NCBI GenBank assembly: GCA_017464475.1
Contig: JAFTZQ010000015.1
Span: 16,091-80,090 of the forward strand
Reading direction: 5' to 3'
From: Paludibacteraceae bacterium
Lineage (GTDB): Bacteria > Bacteroidota > Bacteroidia > Bacteroidales > Paludibacteraceae
Length of the DNA stretch: 64,000 nt
Position numbers and translations under genes: made by a program. Shown here in pieces: positions 48,062 to 56,145 of the stretch. The notes beneath the pieces are model-generated. The model saw only the letters and a program-made list of their open reading frames with translations. It made no database searches and was not told where the DNA came from. Position 1 is the stretch's first letter; every line of letters starts with the position of its first letter.

Positions 48062-49417
48062 TTACTCCTCGTAGTTTTGGAAGAGGAAGTCGTTATACGG
48101 ATAGCGCTGCACATGGATCGCCTTGATGCGGTCATACATGAGCGCGCGCAGTGAGTCTATATTATCTTTGTTTTTCGCCGAAATGAAGATGCAGTCTTCA
48201 CCCAAGCGCGCCATCCATGTCTTTTGGAGGTCAGCGAGCGAGAGGTTCTCACGTTTGACGGGCGTGAGGTCATCTTCTTCTTTCGGCGTATAGGTGAAAT
48301 TATCTATCTTATTGAAGACCACAATACGGGGGATTGAAACCCCACCCGACCTCCCCACAAGGGAGGAGATGTGTTTGCTGCCGGACTCCCTCCCTTGAGG
48401 GGAGGGTTGGGGAGAGGTTATGATTTCATTGAGGGTCTGCTCAACGACCTCGTACTGCTCCTCGAAATTCGGATGGGAAATATCCACGACATGGATGAGG
48501 AGGTCTGCTTCGCGCACTTCGTCCAGCGTCGATTTGAAGGACTCAACGAGGTGGTGAGGCAGCTTGCGAATAAAGCCGACTGTGTCGGAGAGAAGGAAAG
48601 GCAGGTTCTCGATCGTCACCTTGCGTACCGTAGTATCCAAGGTAGCGAAGAGTTTGTTCTCCGCAAAGACATCCGATTTGGAGAGGAGGTTCATGAGGGT
48701 CGATTTGCCCACATTGGTGTATCCGACGAGCGCGACGCGCACCATTTTGCCGCGATGCTGGCGCTGGGTCGCCATCTGTTTGTCAATGGTCTTAAGTTGC
48801 TCACGGAGGAGCGCAATCCGCTGCCCGATCACCCGTTTATCCGCCTCTATCTGGGTCTCACCCATACCGCGGTTGGTGCCTCCACCTCCGCGCTGCCTGT
48901 CCAAGTGGGACCACATACGGGTCAGACGGGGCAACATATATTGAAGGTGCGCCATCTCGACCTGGGTCTTGGCATAAGAGGTCTGCGCACGCTGGAGGAA
49001 GATCTCCAGAATCAAGATCGTGCGGTCAATGACCCGGACGGGAGAAGAAACCCCACCCGACCTCCCCTCAGGGGAGGGGACTTTTTTGTTTAGTTCTTTT
49101 TCCAAGTTGCGTATCTGGCGCGGAGATAACTCATCATCGAAAATAACGACGTCAATGACTGTCTCCCTCCCTTGAGGGGAGGGCTGGGGAGAGGTTACTA
49201 TAAACTGCCTGATCTCCTCCAGTTTGCCCTCTCCGACATAGGTAGAGGTGTTAGGTTGGTCGAGGCGTTGGGTAAAACGCTTCACCGGCACGATCCCATG
49301 CGTGTCAGCAAGAAATGCCAGCTCGTCCAAGTACTCTTTGGTACGATCCTCCGGTTGAGCGGGAGTAATCAATCCCACCAAAACGGCATGCTCTATATAT
49401 GGTTTAATCTCAATCAC
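48062..49417 (-). CDS. hflX: GTPase HflX with four repeat inserts
   Basis: The 451-residue GTPase splits or rescues stalled ribosomes. It has the HflX N-terminal domain (GIVPVKRFTQRLDQPNTSTYVGEGK), the coiled helices with GGGGTNRGMGETQIEADKR, G1 GYTNVGKST, G3 DTVGF and G4 FNKID. Four GC palindromic inserts are in frame: TSPQPSPQGRET (about 75-86), VPSPEGRSGGVSSP (about 113-126) and two back-to-back ones giving TSPQPSPQGRES and SSLVGRSGGVS (about 335-360), just before the strand leading to NKID. Together they make about 50 residues. It has its own promoter and heads the hflX-hpt-pgm unit. Confidence 0.95.
   Translation of the reverse strand: MIEIKPYIEHAVLVGLITPAQPEDRTKEYLDELAFLADTHGIVPVKRFTQRLDQPNTSTYVGEGKLEEIRQFIVTSPQPSPQGRETVIDVVIFDDELSPRQIRNLEKELNKKVPSPEGRSGGVSSPVRVIDRTILILEIFLQRAQTSYAKTQVEMAHLQYMLPRLTRMWSHLDRQRGGGGTNRGMGETQIEADKRVIGQRIALLREQLKTIDKQMATQRQHRGKMVRVALVGYTNVGKSTLMNLLSKSDVFAENKLFATLDTTVRKVTIENLPFLLSDTVGFIRKLPHHLVESFKSTLDEVREADLLIHVVDISHPNFEEQYEVVEQTLNEIITSPQPSPQGRESGSKHISSLVGRSGGVSIPRIVVFNKIDNFTYTPKEEDDLTPVKRENLSLADLQKTWMARLGEDCIFISAKNKDNIDSLRALMYDRIKAIHVQRYPYNDFLFQNYEE
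48337..48368. repeat. GC palindromic insert, copy 9 (in hflX)
   Basis: AAACCCCACCCGACCTCCCC, then ACAAGGGAGGAG. Opposite orientation to copy 10, which lies 16 bases away. Confidence 0.85.
48384..48420. repeat. GC palindromic insert, copy 10 (in hflX)
   Basis: GACTCCCTCCCTTGAGGGGA, then GGGTTGGGGAGAGG; encodes TSPQPSPQGRES on the minus strand. Confidence 0.85.
49048..49080. repeat. GC palindromic insert, copy 11 (in hflX)
   Basis: AAACCCCACCCGACCTCCCC, then TCAGGGGAGGGG; encodes VPSPEGRSGGVS. Confidence 0.85.
49161..49196. repeat. GC palindromic insert, copy 12 (in hflX)
   Basis: GTCTCCCTCCCTTGAGGGGA, then GGGCTGGGGAGAGG; inverted relative to copy 11; encodes TSPQPSPQGRET. Confidence 0.85.
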
Positions 49418-49421
49418 GCTG

Positions 49422-49452
49422 CAAAGTTACACAAAAAAAATGACATACGCAA
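49422..49452 (-). promoter_or_regulatory. Promoter of the hflX unit
   Basis: -33 TTGCG (49448-49452), -7 TAACTTTG (49422-49429) on the minus strand, inside the rpsO terminator. Confidence 0.75.
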
Positions 49453-49465
49453 GCGTATGCCATTC
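49431..49465 (-). terminator. Terminator of rpsO
   Basis: Minus strand: ATGGCATACGC-TT-GCGTATGTCAT followed by eight T. Its right arm contains the hflX -33 box. Confidence 0.85.
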
Positions 49466-49488
49466 TTTTCTCAAAAATTCCGCAAAAA

Positions 49489-49758
49489 TTACTTACGGAT
49501 ACCGAGTTCTTTGATGATTGCACGATAGCGCTCGATGTCTTTCGATTTCAAATAATCCAACATGCGGCGACGTTTACCAACGAGGGCGGTCAGCGCGCGC
49601 TCCGTACCGAAGTCCTTACGATTGTTCTTCAGGTGCTCGGTCAGGTGGTTGATACGGAAAGTAAACAAAGCGATCTGGCTCTCAGCAGAACCGGTGTTTT
49701 TTGCATCGTTGCCGTATTTAGCGAACAACTCAGCTTTTTTCTCAGAAGTTAAATACAT
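49489..49758 (-). CDS. rpsO: 30S ribosomal protein uS15
   Basis: The 89-residue protein has the S15 pattern (NTGSAESQIALFTFRINHLTEH, LVGKRRRMLDYLKSKD). It binds 16S rRNA early in small-subunit assembly. It is a single-gene unit with a leader of about 130 bases; S15 often controls its own mRNA through the leader, and hairpins GGCATAAATGCC and GCGAAGTCGC in the leader could serve that, which is inference. The gap to the MBL gene (49759-49984) holds only this leader and promoter and a repeat. Confidence 0.95.
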   Translation of the reverse strand: MYLTSEKKAELFAKYGNDAKNTGSAESQIALFTFRINHLTEHLKNNRKDFGTERALTALVGKRRRMLDYLKSKDIERYRAIIKELGIRK

Positions 49759-49767
49759 AACATTTTT

Positions 49768-49805
49768 TCATTTGGTCATTTACCATTTGGTCATTTATTG
49801 AGCCA
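49768..49805. repeat. Short tandem repeat TCATTTGG/TCATTTA type
   Basis: TCATTTGG TCATTTA CCATTTGG TCATTTA TTGAGCCATTTGG, directly upstream of the rpsO start. Confidence 0.75.
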
Positions 49806-49895
49806 TTTGGCAAATGCGGGTTAAACAATTACCGCTGAAGCAGAATCTGACATTGCGACTTCGCGGCATTTATGCCTTTTCGCAGAAAAAGCGTG

Positions 49896-49927
49896 CAAAA
49901 GTACTGCTTTTTTCTGAAACCACCAAA
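49896..49927 (-). promoter_or_regulatory. Promoter of rpsO
   Basis: -33 TTTGG (49923-49927), -7 TACTTTTG (49896-49903) on the minus strand. Confidence 0.75.
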
Positions 49928-49984
49928 TTTTTTTGAAGAAAAGTGATTAATATTCGCGTTTTTAATCGCCAAAGGCACGATTAA

Positions 49985-50644
49985 CTATCGTTTTTCTGCT
50001 CCGATTGTGGTGAAATCACCATGTCCGGGATAGACGCGTGTGTCGTCCGGCAGAGTAAACAGACGTCGGAGAGAATCGATCAGTTGCCCCATATCTCCGC
50101 CGGGCAAGTCGGTTCTGCCATACCCCATCCGAAATAGCGTATCGCCGGAGAGCAGCACTTTCTCGTCCTGCCAATAGAGACAGATCGAACCGGGCGTATG
50201 TCCGGGAGTGGGGAGAATCTGAACATCTGAAGATTTGAACATTTGAAGATTTGAAGATTTGATGGGTTCTATGGGGAAGGGTTGGGGCGTAGCACGGATA
50301 CCGAAGAGGTTATATTGCGCTTGCATGGCTTGCGCCATCGGTATATCCGCCTCGTGCATCAGGACAGGAGTATGCCACTGCTCCGTAGCCCACGCGGCAC
50401 CCCATAGGTGGTCCAGATGACCATGGGTGGCGAGGATTAAAACCTCTCCCCGACCCTCTCCACAAGAGAGGGAGTTTATGTAGTCCTTCAAAAGCTGACG
50501 CTCGTACTCATTAGAGCAGGCGGGGTCGATGAGCAGAATTGACGCCTCTCCCCGACCCTCCCCCGCAGAGAGGGAGGAAACAACATAGGTATTCGTTCCG
50601 AAAGAACCAAATTCAAAGGATTTTATCTCCAACATTCCTGACAT
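49985..50644 (-). CDS. MBL-fold hydrolase (glyoxalase II-like) with three repeat inserts
   Basis: The 219-residue metallo-beta-lactamase-fold protein has the metal motif THGHLDHLWG, then PGHTPGS, GDTLF and a final PGHGDFT. Such small proteins are glyoxalase II-like thioesterases, whose substrate is not certain. Three foreign segments are in frame: SAGEGRGEASIL (about 25-36) and SLSCGEGRGEVL (about 58-69), both from GC palindromes, and SSNLQMFKSSDVQIL from an 8-bp repeat tract (about 126-140). Without them the protein would be about 180 residues. The start at 50644 overlaps the radical SAM gene; Met4 (50635) is an alternative. Confidence 0.85.
   Translation of the reverse strand: MSGMLEIKSFEFGSFGTNTYVVSSLSAGEGRGEASILLIDPACSNEYERQLLKDYINSLSCGEGRGEVLILATHGHLDHLWGAAWATEQWHTPVLMHEADIPMAQAMQAQYNLFGIRATPQPFPIEPIKSSNLQMFKSSDVQILPTPGHTPGSICLYWQDEKVLLSGDTLFRMGYGRTDLPGGDMGQLIDSLRRLFTLPDDTRVYPGHGDFTTIGAEKR
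50216..50262. repeat. 8-bp GAAGATTT-type tandem repeat (in MBL gene)
   Basis: Units GAACATCT GAAGATTT GAACATTT GAAGATTT GAAGATTT, in frame. Confidence 0.9.
50440..50474. repeat. GC palindromic insert, copy 13 (in MBL gene)
   Basis: AAACCTCTCCCCGACCCTCT, then CCACAAGAGAGGGAG; encodes NSLSCGEGRGEV directly before the strand carrying the metal motif. Confidence 0.85.
50544..50577. repeat. GC palindromic insert, copy 14 (in MBL gene)
   Basis: GCCTCTCCCCGACCCTCCCC, then CGCAGAGAGGGAG; encodes SLSAGEGRGEAS. Confidence 0.85.
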
Positions 50645-51606
50645 ATTTGAGGGGTTTCACGTAGTGCAGCCCGACGAAAAGCGAGTGCTTTCTCATTACT
50701 AAAGAGTTCGCGCAGGGGTGCGTTCATTATATTTCCATACGCGTACGCGTGCGCCTTGTCATAGCAGCAAGGCAGGACCTTGCCCTCCGTAGTGATCACT
50801 ACTCCGCTCCACACCCGCAGACATCCGCGGTGTAGCGGACGGCGATGGTACGAGGAGGAATTTGCTGTTGCAATATAGCGGCTGTAACGAGGATCGGAAG
50901 GCATGAGCGGATGCCCGTGGGTGTAGTTATAGAGTTGCGCAGTTTTGAAGGTCAGCGTATCCGCTCCGAGCGATTTATATTGGCGCTCAAAATCTTGCCA
51001 CTCCTGTTCGTTCGTACGGAGGCGGAGAACTTGCAGTTCGATAGTGATAGTCGCACGCAGACGCCTTTTAGCTGCACGTAACATCCGCAATGCTTCTTTC
51101 GTCTTCGCGAGACTTCCACCGGCACGATAGGCATTATAACTCTCTTCGGTGAGCCCGTCCATGGAAACGATAATACGATCCAGTCCTGCTCCGACCAACG
51201 CTTCTGCCATCGTCTCCGTCATAGCCTGGGCATTAGTAGAGACGATGGTATAGAGTCCTTCCGAATGAGCCTGCGAAATCATTTGCGGCAGGTTCGGATT
51301 GAGCAGAGGTTCGCCTTGGAAATAGAACTGAACGGTATGAGCATACCTCTTGATCTCGTGCAGCGTCCTCTGCCACACCTCACTACTCATAAAAGGAGGT
51401 CTGACGGCTGAGTTCTGACGGCTGACTCCCCCTTGCCCTACCGGACATTCGGGACAACGGAGTTGGCAGACCGAAGCCGGTTCGACCGAGACAAACATCG
51501 GTCTATGTGCAATATGCACCGAGCCCAAAAGACTCAGTGCATAACTCGCATAGCAACGCATCGCATTGGCAACACGCGAGAAGATATATCGGTTAATGAA
51601 TTGCAA
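50623..51606 (-). CDS. Radical SAM/SPASM-domain protein
   Basis: The 327-residue enzyme has the radical SAM cluster motif CQLRCPEC (Cys47, Cys51, Cys54) and a C-terminal SPASM-like cysteine set (HRGCLRVWSGVVITTEGKVL, PCCYDKAHAYAYGN, ICQECW). This layout is found in peptide- and carbohydrate-modifying radical enzymes, the substrate here being unknown. A heptad-type tract encodes GVSRQNSAVRPPF right after the cluster loop (about 60-72). It overlaps rpiB by 14 bases and the MBL gene by 22 bases. Confidence 0.88.
   Translation of the reverse strand: MQFINRYIFSRVANAMRCYASYALSLLGSVHIAHRPMFVSVEPASVCQLRCPECPVGQGGVSRQNSAVRPPFMSSEVWQRTLHEIKRYAHTVQFYFQGEPLLNPNLPQMISQAHSEGLYTIVSTNAQAMTETMAEALVGAGLDRIIVSMDGLTEESYNAYRAGGSLAKTKEALRMLRAAKRRLRATITIELQVLRLRTNEQEWQDFERQYKSLGADTLTFKTAQLYNYTHGHPLMPSDPRYSRYIATANSSSYHRRPLHRGCLRVWSGVVITTEGKVLPCCYDKAHAYAYGNIMNAPLRELFSNEKALAFRRAALRETPQICQECWR
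51399..51427. repeat. Short tandem repeat CTGACGG type (in radical SAM gene)
   Basis: CTGACGG CTGAGTT CTGACGG CTGACTC, in frame; the reverse complement of the GTCAG heptads in ssb, recG and GT4. Confidence 0.8.
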
Positions 51607-52042
51607 TCTTATTCACGCGACGCTCGTGACGTCCTCCCTCGAAATCGGTCTGGAAGAAGGTACGAACAATATCCAGTGCTTTGGGCGCAGAGATGAAATT
51701 GGCCGGAAGCCCGAGGACATTGGCATTATTATGCGCACGCGCCAACTCTGCAAGACGCGTCTCCCAGCACAAAGCCGCACGGATACCTTGGTGCTTATTC
51801 GCCGTCATGGTAATTCCATTGCCGGTAGAGCAGATCACCACGCCATACTCGAACTCGCCTTTCTCCACCGCCTCAGCCAGCGGATGAGCGAAATCCGGAT
51901 AGTCACAACTCTCGGTATTATAACAACCGAAATCTTTCACTTTGGCTCCATTGTCCTCCAAGAACAATTGAACCTGTTGTTTTAAAGCGAAGCCCGCATG
52001 GTCAGACGCCAACGCGATAGTCATTTCACTAAAACTTTTCAT
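51593..52042 (-). CDS. rpiB: Ribose-5-phosphate isomerase B
   Basis: The 149-residue enzyme interconverts ribose-5-phosphate and ribulose-5-phosphate in the pentose phosphate pathway. The N-terminal IALASDHAGFALK and the phosphate-site VVICSTGNGITMTANK (with the catalytic-base Cys) are clear. Start could be Met1 at 52042 or Met7 at 52024. It lies between marC (25 bases) and the radical SAM gene. Confidence 0.95.
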   Translation of the reverse strand: MKSFSEMTIALASDHAGFALKQQVQLFLEDNGAKVKDFGCYNTESCDYPDFAHPLAEAVEKGEFEYGVVICSTGNGITMTANKHQGIRAALCWETRLAELARAHNNANVLGLPANFISAPKALDIVRTFFQTDFEGGRHERRVNKIAIH

Positions 52043-52067
52043 ATCTTTAATATTTATTCATTATTCT

Positions 52068-52679
52068 TTAAAATACCGCAGCCAAGTTGCCAAACATCAG
52101 TTTGCACGAGATAGCAAGGACGATGATGCCGAAGAACTTGCGGATGATATAGAGCGCCGTAGTACCCAGATATTTGGTAAGCCAGTTGGTACCCACAAGA
52201 ACCAGATACAGGACGAGCATACAGAGGAAGAGGGAGACACAGAGGCTGGCGATACTATACTCGGCGGTGATCGCCAAGAGCGCGGTGAAAGCACCGGGGC
52301 CGGCATACATAGGGAACGCCAGCGGCACGATCGAACTGCCGCTCCCGATCTCGCCCTCCAGTTTGTCATTCTGGAAGATCGTGATATCCAAGATCATCTC
52401 CAGCGCCATCAGGAAGATCACAAATCCGCCGGCGATCGCGAAATACTCGATCTGCACGCCGAAGAGTTTGAGGATCCATTCGCCCAGGAAAAGGAAGGAC
52501 ATCAGGATAACGAGACTCGCGATACAGACCTTGTCCGCATGGATCTTAATACCCTTCTTCTCCATCGCAATCGTGATGGGGATATTGCCGAAAGGATCGA
52601 TGATCGCAATCAAAAAAACAAACGAGGATAATACCTGCCAAATATCAATTGTACCGAAAAAATTCCGTAATGCTTCCAT
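52068..52679 (-). CDS. MarC-family integral membrane protein
   Basis: From the ATG at 52679 the product is 203 residues with six hydrophobic segments and the MarC signature FLIAIIDPFGNIPI near residue 22-35; GGFVIFLMALEMIL and YAGPGAFTALLAI are further marks. The function of MarC proteins is unknown, and the old link to multiple antibiotic resistance was not confirmed. The ORF extends 17 codons upstream over the promoter, which is rejected. First gene of a marC-rpiB-radical SAM-MBL unit. Confidence 0.9.
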   Translation of the reverse strand: MEALRNFFGTIDIWQVLSSFVFLIAIIDPFGNIPITIAMEKKGIKIHADKVCIASLVILMSFLFLGEWILKLFGVQIEYFAIAGGFVIFLMALEMILDITIFQNDKLEGEIGSGSSIVPLAFPMYAGPGAFTALLAITAEYSIASLCVSLFLCMLVLYLVLVGTNWLTKYLGTTALYIIRKFFGIIVLAISCKLMFGNLAAVF

Positions 52680-52699
52680 GATTTTAACGAATTTGGACG

Positions 52700-52731
52700 C
52701 AAAGGTACGATTTTTTTTGCACATATGCAAA
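52700..52731 (-). promoter_or_regulatory. Promoter of the marC unit
   Basis: -33 TTTG (52728-52731), -7 TACCTTTG (52700-52707) on the minus strand. Shares its -33 palindrome with the efp promoter. Confidence 0.85.
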
Positions 52732-52747
52732 TTTTTTTGTACCTTTG
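52716..52747 (+). promoter_or_regulatory. Promoter of efp
   Basis: -33 TTTG (52716-52719), -7 TACCTTTG (52740-52747). Mirror image of the marC promoter around TTTGCACATATGCAAA. Confidence 0.85.
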
Positions 52748-52806
52748 CAGCGAATTTGCGAAAAATTGAATTATAAATTGTAAATAACCAAATTGTAAAT
52801 CACTTT

Positions 52807-53370
52807 ATGATTAACAGTCAAGACATCAAAAACGGCGTATGCATTCGCATGGACGGCCGTTTGTATTTCGTAATTGAGTTTTTGCACGTGAAGCCGGGAA
52901 AAGGCAATACGATTATGCGTGTGAAGTTTAAAGATGTAGTAGATGGCCGCGTATTGGAGCGCCGCTTTAACATCGGTGAGAAACTGGAGGATGTACGCGT
53001 AGAGCGCCGTCCGTACCAATTCCTGTACAAAGAGGGCGATGACTATATCTTCATGAATAACGAGACGTTCGAGCAAGTGCCTATCGCTCACGACCTGATC
53101 ACCGGCGTTGATTTCCTGAAAGAGGGATTCACGGTAGATGTAGTATCGGACGCAACGACCGAGACGATCCTCTTCGCCGAGCTGCCGACCAAGGTAGAAC
53201 TGGCGGTCACGTACACCGAGCCGGGTCTGAAGGGCGATACCGCAACCAACACGTTGAAACCGGCGACGCTGGAGACCGGAGCAGAGATCCGCGTGCCGCT
53301 GTTTATCAACGAGGGCGAGATCGTTCGCGTGGATACCCGCGATGGTAGTTATTGCGAGCGCGTTCGTTAA
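52807..53370 (+). CDS. efp: Translation elongation factor P
   Basis: The 187-residue protein has three beta-barrel domains as in all EF-P. It relieves ribosome stalling at proline runs. The tip of domain I reads HVKPGKGNTIMR, with the lysine that is modified in many bacteria at about residue 32. Transcribed from the divergent symmetric promoter, and followed by a DUF1232 gene after 2 bases. Confidence 0.96.
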   Translation: MINSQDIKNGVCIRMDGRLYFVIEFLHVKPGKGNTIMRVKFKDVVDGRVLERRFNIGEKLEDVRVERRPYQFLYKEGDDYIFMNNETFEQVPIAHDLITGVDFLKEGFTVDVVSDATTETILFAELPTKVELAVTYTEPGLKGDTATNTLKPATLETGAEIRVPLFINEGEIVRVDTRDGSYCERVR

Positions 53371-53372
53371 TA

Positions 53373-53564
53373 ATGCAACAGAGAACAAAATACAAAATGA
53401 ACATTTGGATCAGCGCAATCATTGCGCTGATCTATTTAATTATTCCGGCTGATTTCCTGCCGGATGTTGTTCCTGTGACCGGATGGATAGACGATTTGGT
53501 TGCTATCCTTCTGGCGCTTACGAATGCACTCATTTTTGCCTCTAAACTACGAAAAGGTAACTAA
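53373..53564 (+). CDS. Small DUF1232 (YkvA-like) membrane protein
   Basis: From the ATG at 53373 the product is 63 residues with the DUF1232 signature LIYLIIPADFLPDVVPVTGW and IDDLVAILLAL. These are small membrane proteins of unknown role. It begins 2 bases after the efp stop and ends 16 bases before the peptidase gene, so it belongs to the efp unit. Confidence 0.85.
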   Translation: MQQRTKYKMNIWISAIIALIYLIIPADFLPDVVPVTGWIDDLVAILLALTNALIFASKLRKGN

Positions 53565-53580
53565 TTAATCACCATAGTAT

Positions 53581-55599
53581 ATGAAAAAACTTATTTTTAC
53601 GCTAGCAGCGTTTGCAGTTATGACAACAGCATGCACTACCAAACAACAGACGACCGGTATTAGCCTGGATAATTTGGACACCACGGCGGTGCCGCAGAAT
53701 GATTTCTACCAGTTTGCTTGCGGCGGATGGATGGAGAAAAACCCCTTGACACCGGAATACAGCCGCTTCGGGTCATTCGACAAACTGGGTCTGCAGAACC
53801 TGGAGCAAGTGAACGGGCTGATCCAAGAGATCGCCGCTAAAAAACATCAGCAAGGCTCGATCGAGCAGAAGATCGGCGACATGTATAATCTGGCGATGGA
53901 CACCGCCCGTCGCGAGGGAGAAGGTATTGCGCCGGTAGAGGCGACATTGAAAGAGATTGCAGCCATTGACCGTCGCGAGGATCTGAGCCGCATCTTAGGT
54001 GCCGCTATGGATTTTCAGCTTTGGGCTATGTACGTCGATGCAGACGCGATGAATAGCTCGATGAATATTCTGAACGAGTACCAAGCCGGTTTCTCGCTGG
54101 GAGAGAAAGAGTATTATCTCGACACCGACGAACAGACCACCGCTATCCGGAATGCGTATGTAGCATACGTAGAGAAGATGTTCGGGCTTTTCGGATTTGA
54201 GAACGCCGCAGAGAAAGCGCAGACTATCCTGCGTATGGAGACCCGTCTGGCGAAAGCCGCTTACAGCAATGTCGAACTTCGCGACCCGCAGCGCAACTAC
54301 AACAAGATGAGCGTAGCCGAGTTGCAAGAGTTAGTGCCGCAGGTAGATTGGAAAGTTTATTTCGAGGCATTAGGTGTAGAGTTAGACAGTCTGTCTGTAG
54401 GTCAGATCCCGCACCTGCAGGAAGCCGGCAAGATGCTGGCGGACGAGCCGCTGGAGGATCTGAAGACCCTCTTTGCATGGCAAGTGATTGAGGGCGCAAG
54501 TTCGTATCTGACGAACGAGATCTATATGACTTCCTTTGATTTCTACGGCAAAGTGCTGTCCGGCACGGAAGAGCCGCGACCGCTGTGGAAACGCGCTGTC
54601 GGTATCGTGAACGGTACGCTGGGCGAGGCGGTAGGTCAGATGTACGTCAAAAAATATTTCCCTGAGGAGAATAAGGAACGCATGCTTGCGCTCGTGCATA
54701 ACTTGCAGAAAGCATTGGGCATCCGTATTGAGAACCTGGCATGGATGAGCGACGAGACCAAAGCCAAAGCGCTGGAGAAGTTGAACGCTATCACCATCAA
54801 GATCGGCTATCCGGACGAGTGGCGCGACTATAGCAAACTGGAGATCAACCCCGAGGACACCTATTATGCCAACCTGCAGCGTGCTGCCAAGTTTGAGCAG
54901 GACTACAGCCTCAGTTTCCTCGGCAAACCGGTAGATAAGAAGAAATGGTATATGACGCCGCAGACCGTGAATGCGTATTATAACCCGTCCTCCAACGAGA
55001 TCTGTTTCCCGGCAGGTATTCTGCAATATCCGTTCTTCGACATGGAGGCGGACGATGCGTTCAACTACGGCGCTATCGGCGTAGTGATCGGTCATGAGAT
55101 GACCCACGGATTCGACGACCAGGGATGTCAGTTTGACAAGGACGGTAACATGGTCAACTGGTGGACGGCAGAGGACAAAGCTGCTTTCGACGAGCGCACC
55201 AAAGTGATGGAAGAGGCATTCAACAAGATCGAGGTTGCTCCAGGTGTACACGCCAACGGCGCCTTCACGCTGGGCGAGAATATTGCCGACCACGGCGGAT
55301 TACAAGTAGCCTATCTGGCTTTCACCCTCAATGAGGAAGCTAAGGCTGAGAAAGACCGCTTGCAGACCCGCGACGGGTTCACGCCGGCGCAGCGTTTCTT
55401 CCTCGCATACGCCAATGTATGGGCAGGTAACATCCGTCCGGAGGAGATCCTGAACCGCACGAAGAGCGATCCTCACTCGCTCGGTCGCTGGCGCGTGAAT
55501 GGTGCGCTGCCGCAGATCAACGCTTGGTACGAGGCTTGGAGTGTAACCGAAGAGTCACCGATGTACGTCAAGCCGGAGGAGCGAGTAAGTATCTGGTAA
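53581..55599 (+). CDS. M13-family zinc metalloendopeptidase, lipoprotein
   Basis: The 672-residue protein of the neprilysin/PepO family has a lipoprotein signal with the lipobox TTAC (Cys18). The zinc site is IGHEMTHGFDDQG (HExxH at about 502-506), the third ligand in ENIADHGGLQ, and the C-terminal family mark VNGALPQINAWYEAW. It should cut short peptides in the periplasm or at the cell surface. It is the third gene of the efp unit and ends at a strong bidirectional terminator. Confidence 0.93.
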   Translation: MKKLIFTLAAFAVMTTACTTKQQTTGISLDNLDTTAVPQNDFYQFACGGWMEKNPLTPEYSRFGSFDKLGLQNLEQVNGLIQEIAAKKHQQGSIEQKIGDMYNLAMDTARREGEGIAPVEATLKEIAAIDRREDLSRILGAAMDFQLWAMYVDADAMNSSMNILNEYQAGFSLGEKEYYLDTDEQTTAIRNAYVAYVEKMFGLFGFENAAEKAQTILRMETRLAKAAYSNVELRDPQRNYNKMSVAELQELVPQVDWKVYFEALGVELDSLSVGQIPHLQEAGKMLADEPLEDLKTLFAWQVIEGASSYLTNEIYMTSFDFYGKVLSGTEEPRPLWKRAVGIVNGTLGEAVGQMYVKKYFPEENKERMLALVHNLQKALGIRIENLAWMSDETKAKALEKLNAITIKIGYPDEWRDYSKLEINPEDTYYANLQRAAKFEQDYSLSFLGKPVDKKKWYMTPQTVNAYYNPSSNEICFPAGILQYPFFDMEADDAFNYGAIGVVIGHEMTHGFDDQGCQFDKDGNMVNWWTAEDKAAFDERTKVMEEAFNKIEVAPGVHANGAFTLGENIADHGGLQVAYLAFTLNEEAKAEKDRLQTRDGFTPAQRFFLAYANVWAGNIRPEEILNRTKSDPHSLGRWRVNGALPQINAWYEAWSVTEESPMYVKPEERVSIW

Positions 55600-55600
55600 G

Positions 55601-55640
55601 CCGTCAGCCATCAGCCGTCAGATTTCAGACGTCAGAGAAT
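55601..55640. repeat. Short tandem repeat GTCAGCC/ATCAGCC type
   Basis: Units CGTCAGC CATCAGC CGTCAGA TTTCAGA CGTCAGA immediately after the peptidase stop. Confidence 0.8.
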
Positions 55641-55642
55641 AA

Positions 55643-55675
55643 AAAGATGGAGGCCCGAGGGTCTCCATCTTTCGG
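55643..55675. terminator. Bidirectional terminator between the peptidase and HIT genes
   Basis: GATGGAGGCCC-GA-GGGTCTCCATC stem flanked by AAAA and TTT, serving both converging genes. Confidence 0.85.
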
Positions 55676-55691
55676 AAAAGTTTCCTGTTGT

Positions 55692-56105
55692 TTATTGTTT
55701 ATTTTTCTCTATCGCCTCAGCGATGGAGTTGGCGATGAACGCCATCTCCTCCGCGGGGAGAGAGAGTTTTGGGTTGGTAAAGAGCATGTCCTTCTCCGAG
55801 TTCATCGGCACGAGATGGACGTGCACATGGTTGACCTCCATACCGAGAACCGCTACGCCTACGCGTTTGCAGCCCGTAGCAGCTTTGATTCCGCGTGCCA
55901 CCTTAGCAGCAAAAGTCATCAGACTCTGCAACTGTTCGTCCGAGAGATCGAAGATATAATCCGCTTCCGGTTCCGCCAATTTAGGCACCACCAGCGTATG
56001 ACCTTTTACCAACGGATTGATATCCAGAAACGCATAGTTCTTGTCATCCTCCGCTACCTTGTAGCTCGGTATTTCGCCTTTGATGATACGTGTGAAGATC
56101 GTCAT
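55692..56105 (-). CDS. HIT-family nucleotide hydrolase/transferase
   Basis: The 137-residue protein has the histidine triad HVHVHLVP (about 101-108) and the N-terminal FTRIIKGEIPSYKVAEDD of the HinT-like branch. HIT proteins split nucleotide phosphoramidates or related bonds. It follows greA by 35 bases of a CATTTA-type repeat. Confidence 0.92.
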   Translation of the reverse strand: MTIFTRIIKGEIPSYKVAEDDKNYAFLDINPLVKGHTLVVPKLAEPEADYIFDLSDEQLQSLMTFAAKVARGIKAATGCKRVGVAVLGMEVNHVHVHLVPMNSEKDMLFTNPKLSLPAEEMAFIANSIAEAIEKNKQ

Positions 56106-56145
56106 GTCATTTACTATTTAGTCGTTTACCATTTGGCTATTTAGA
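56106..56145. repeat. Short tandem repeat CATTTA/TTTAG type
   Basis: CATTTACTATTTAGTCGTTT, then ACCATTTGGCTATTTAG, in the greA-HIT spacer. Confidence 0.6.
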
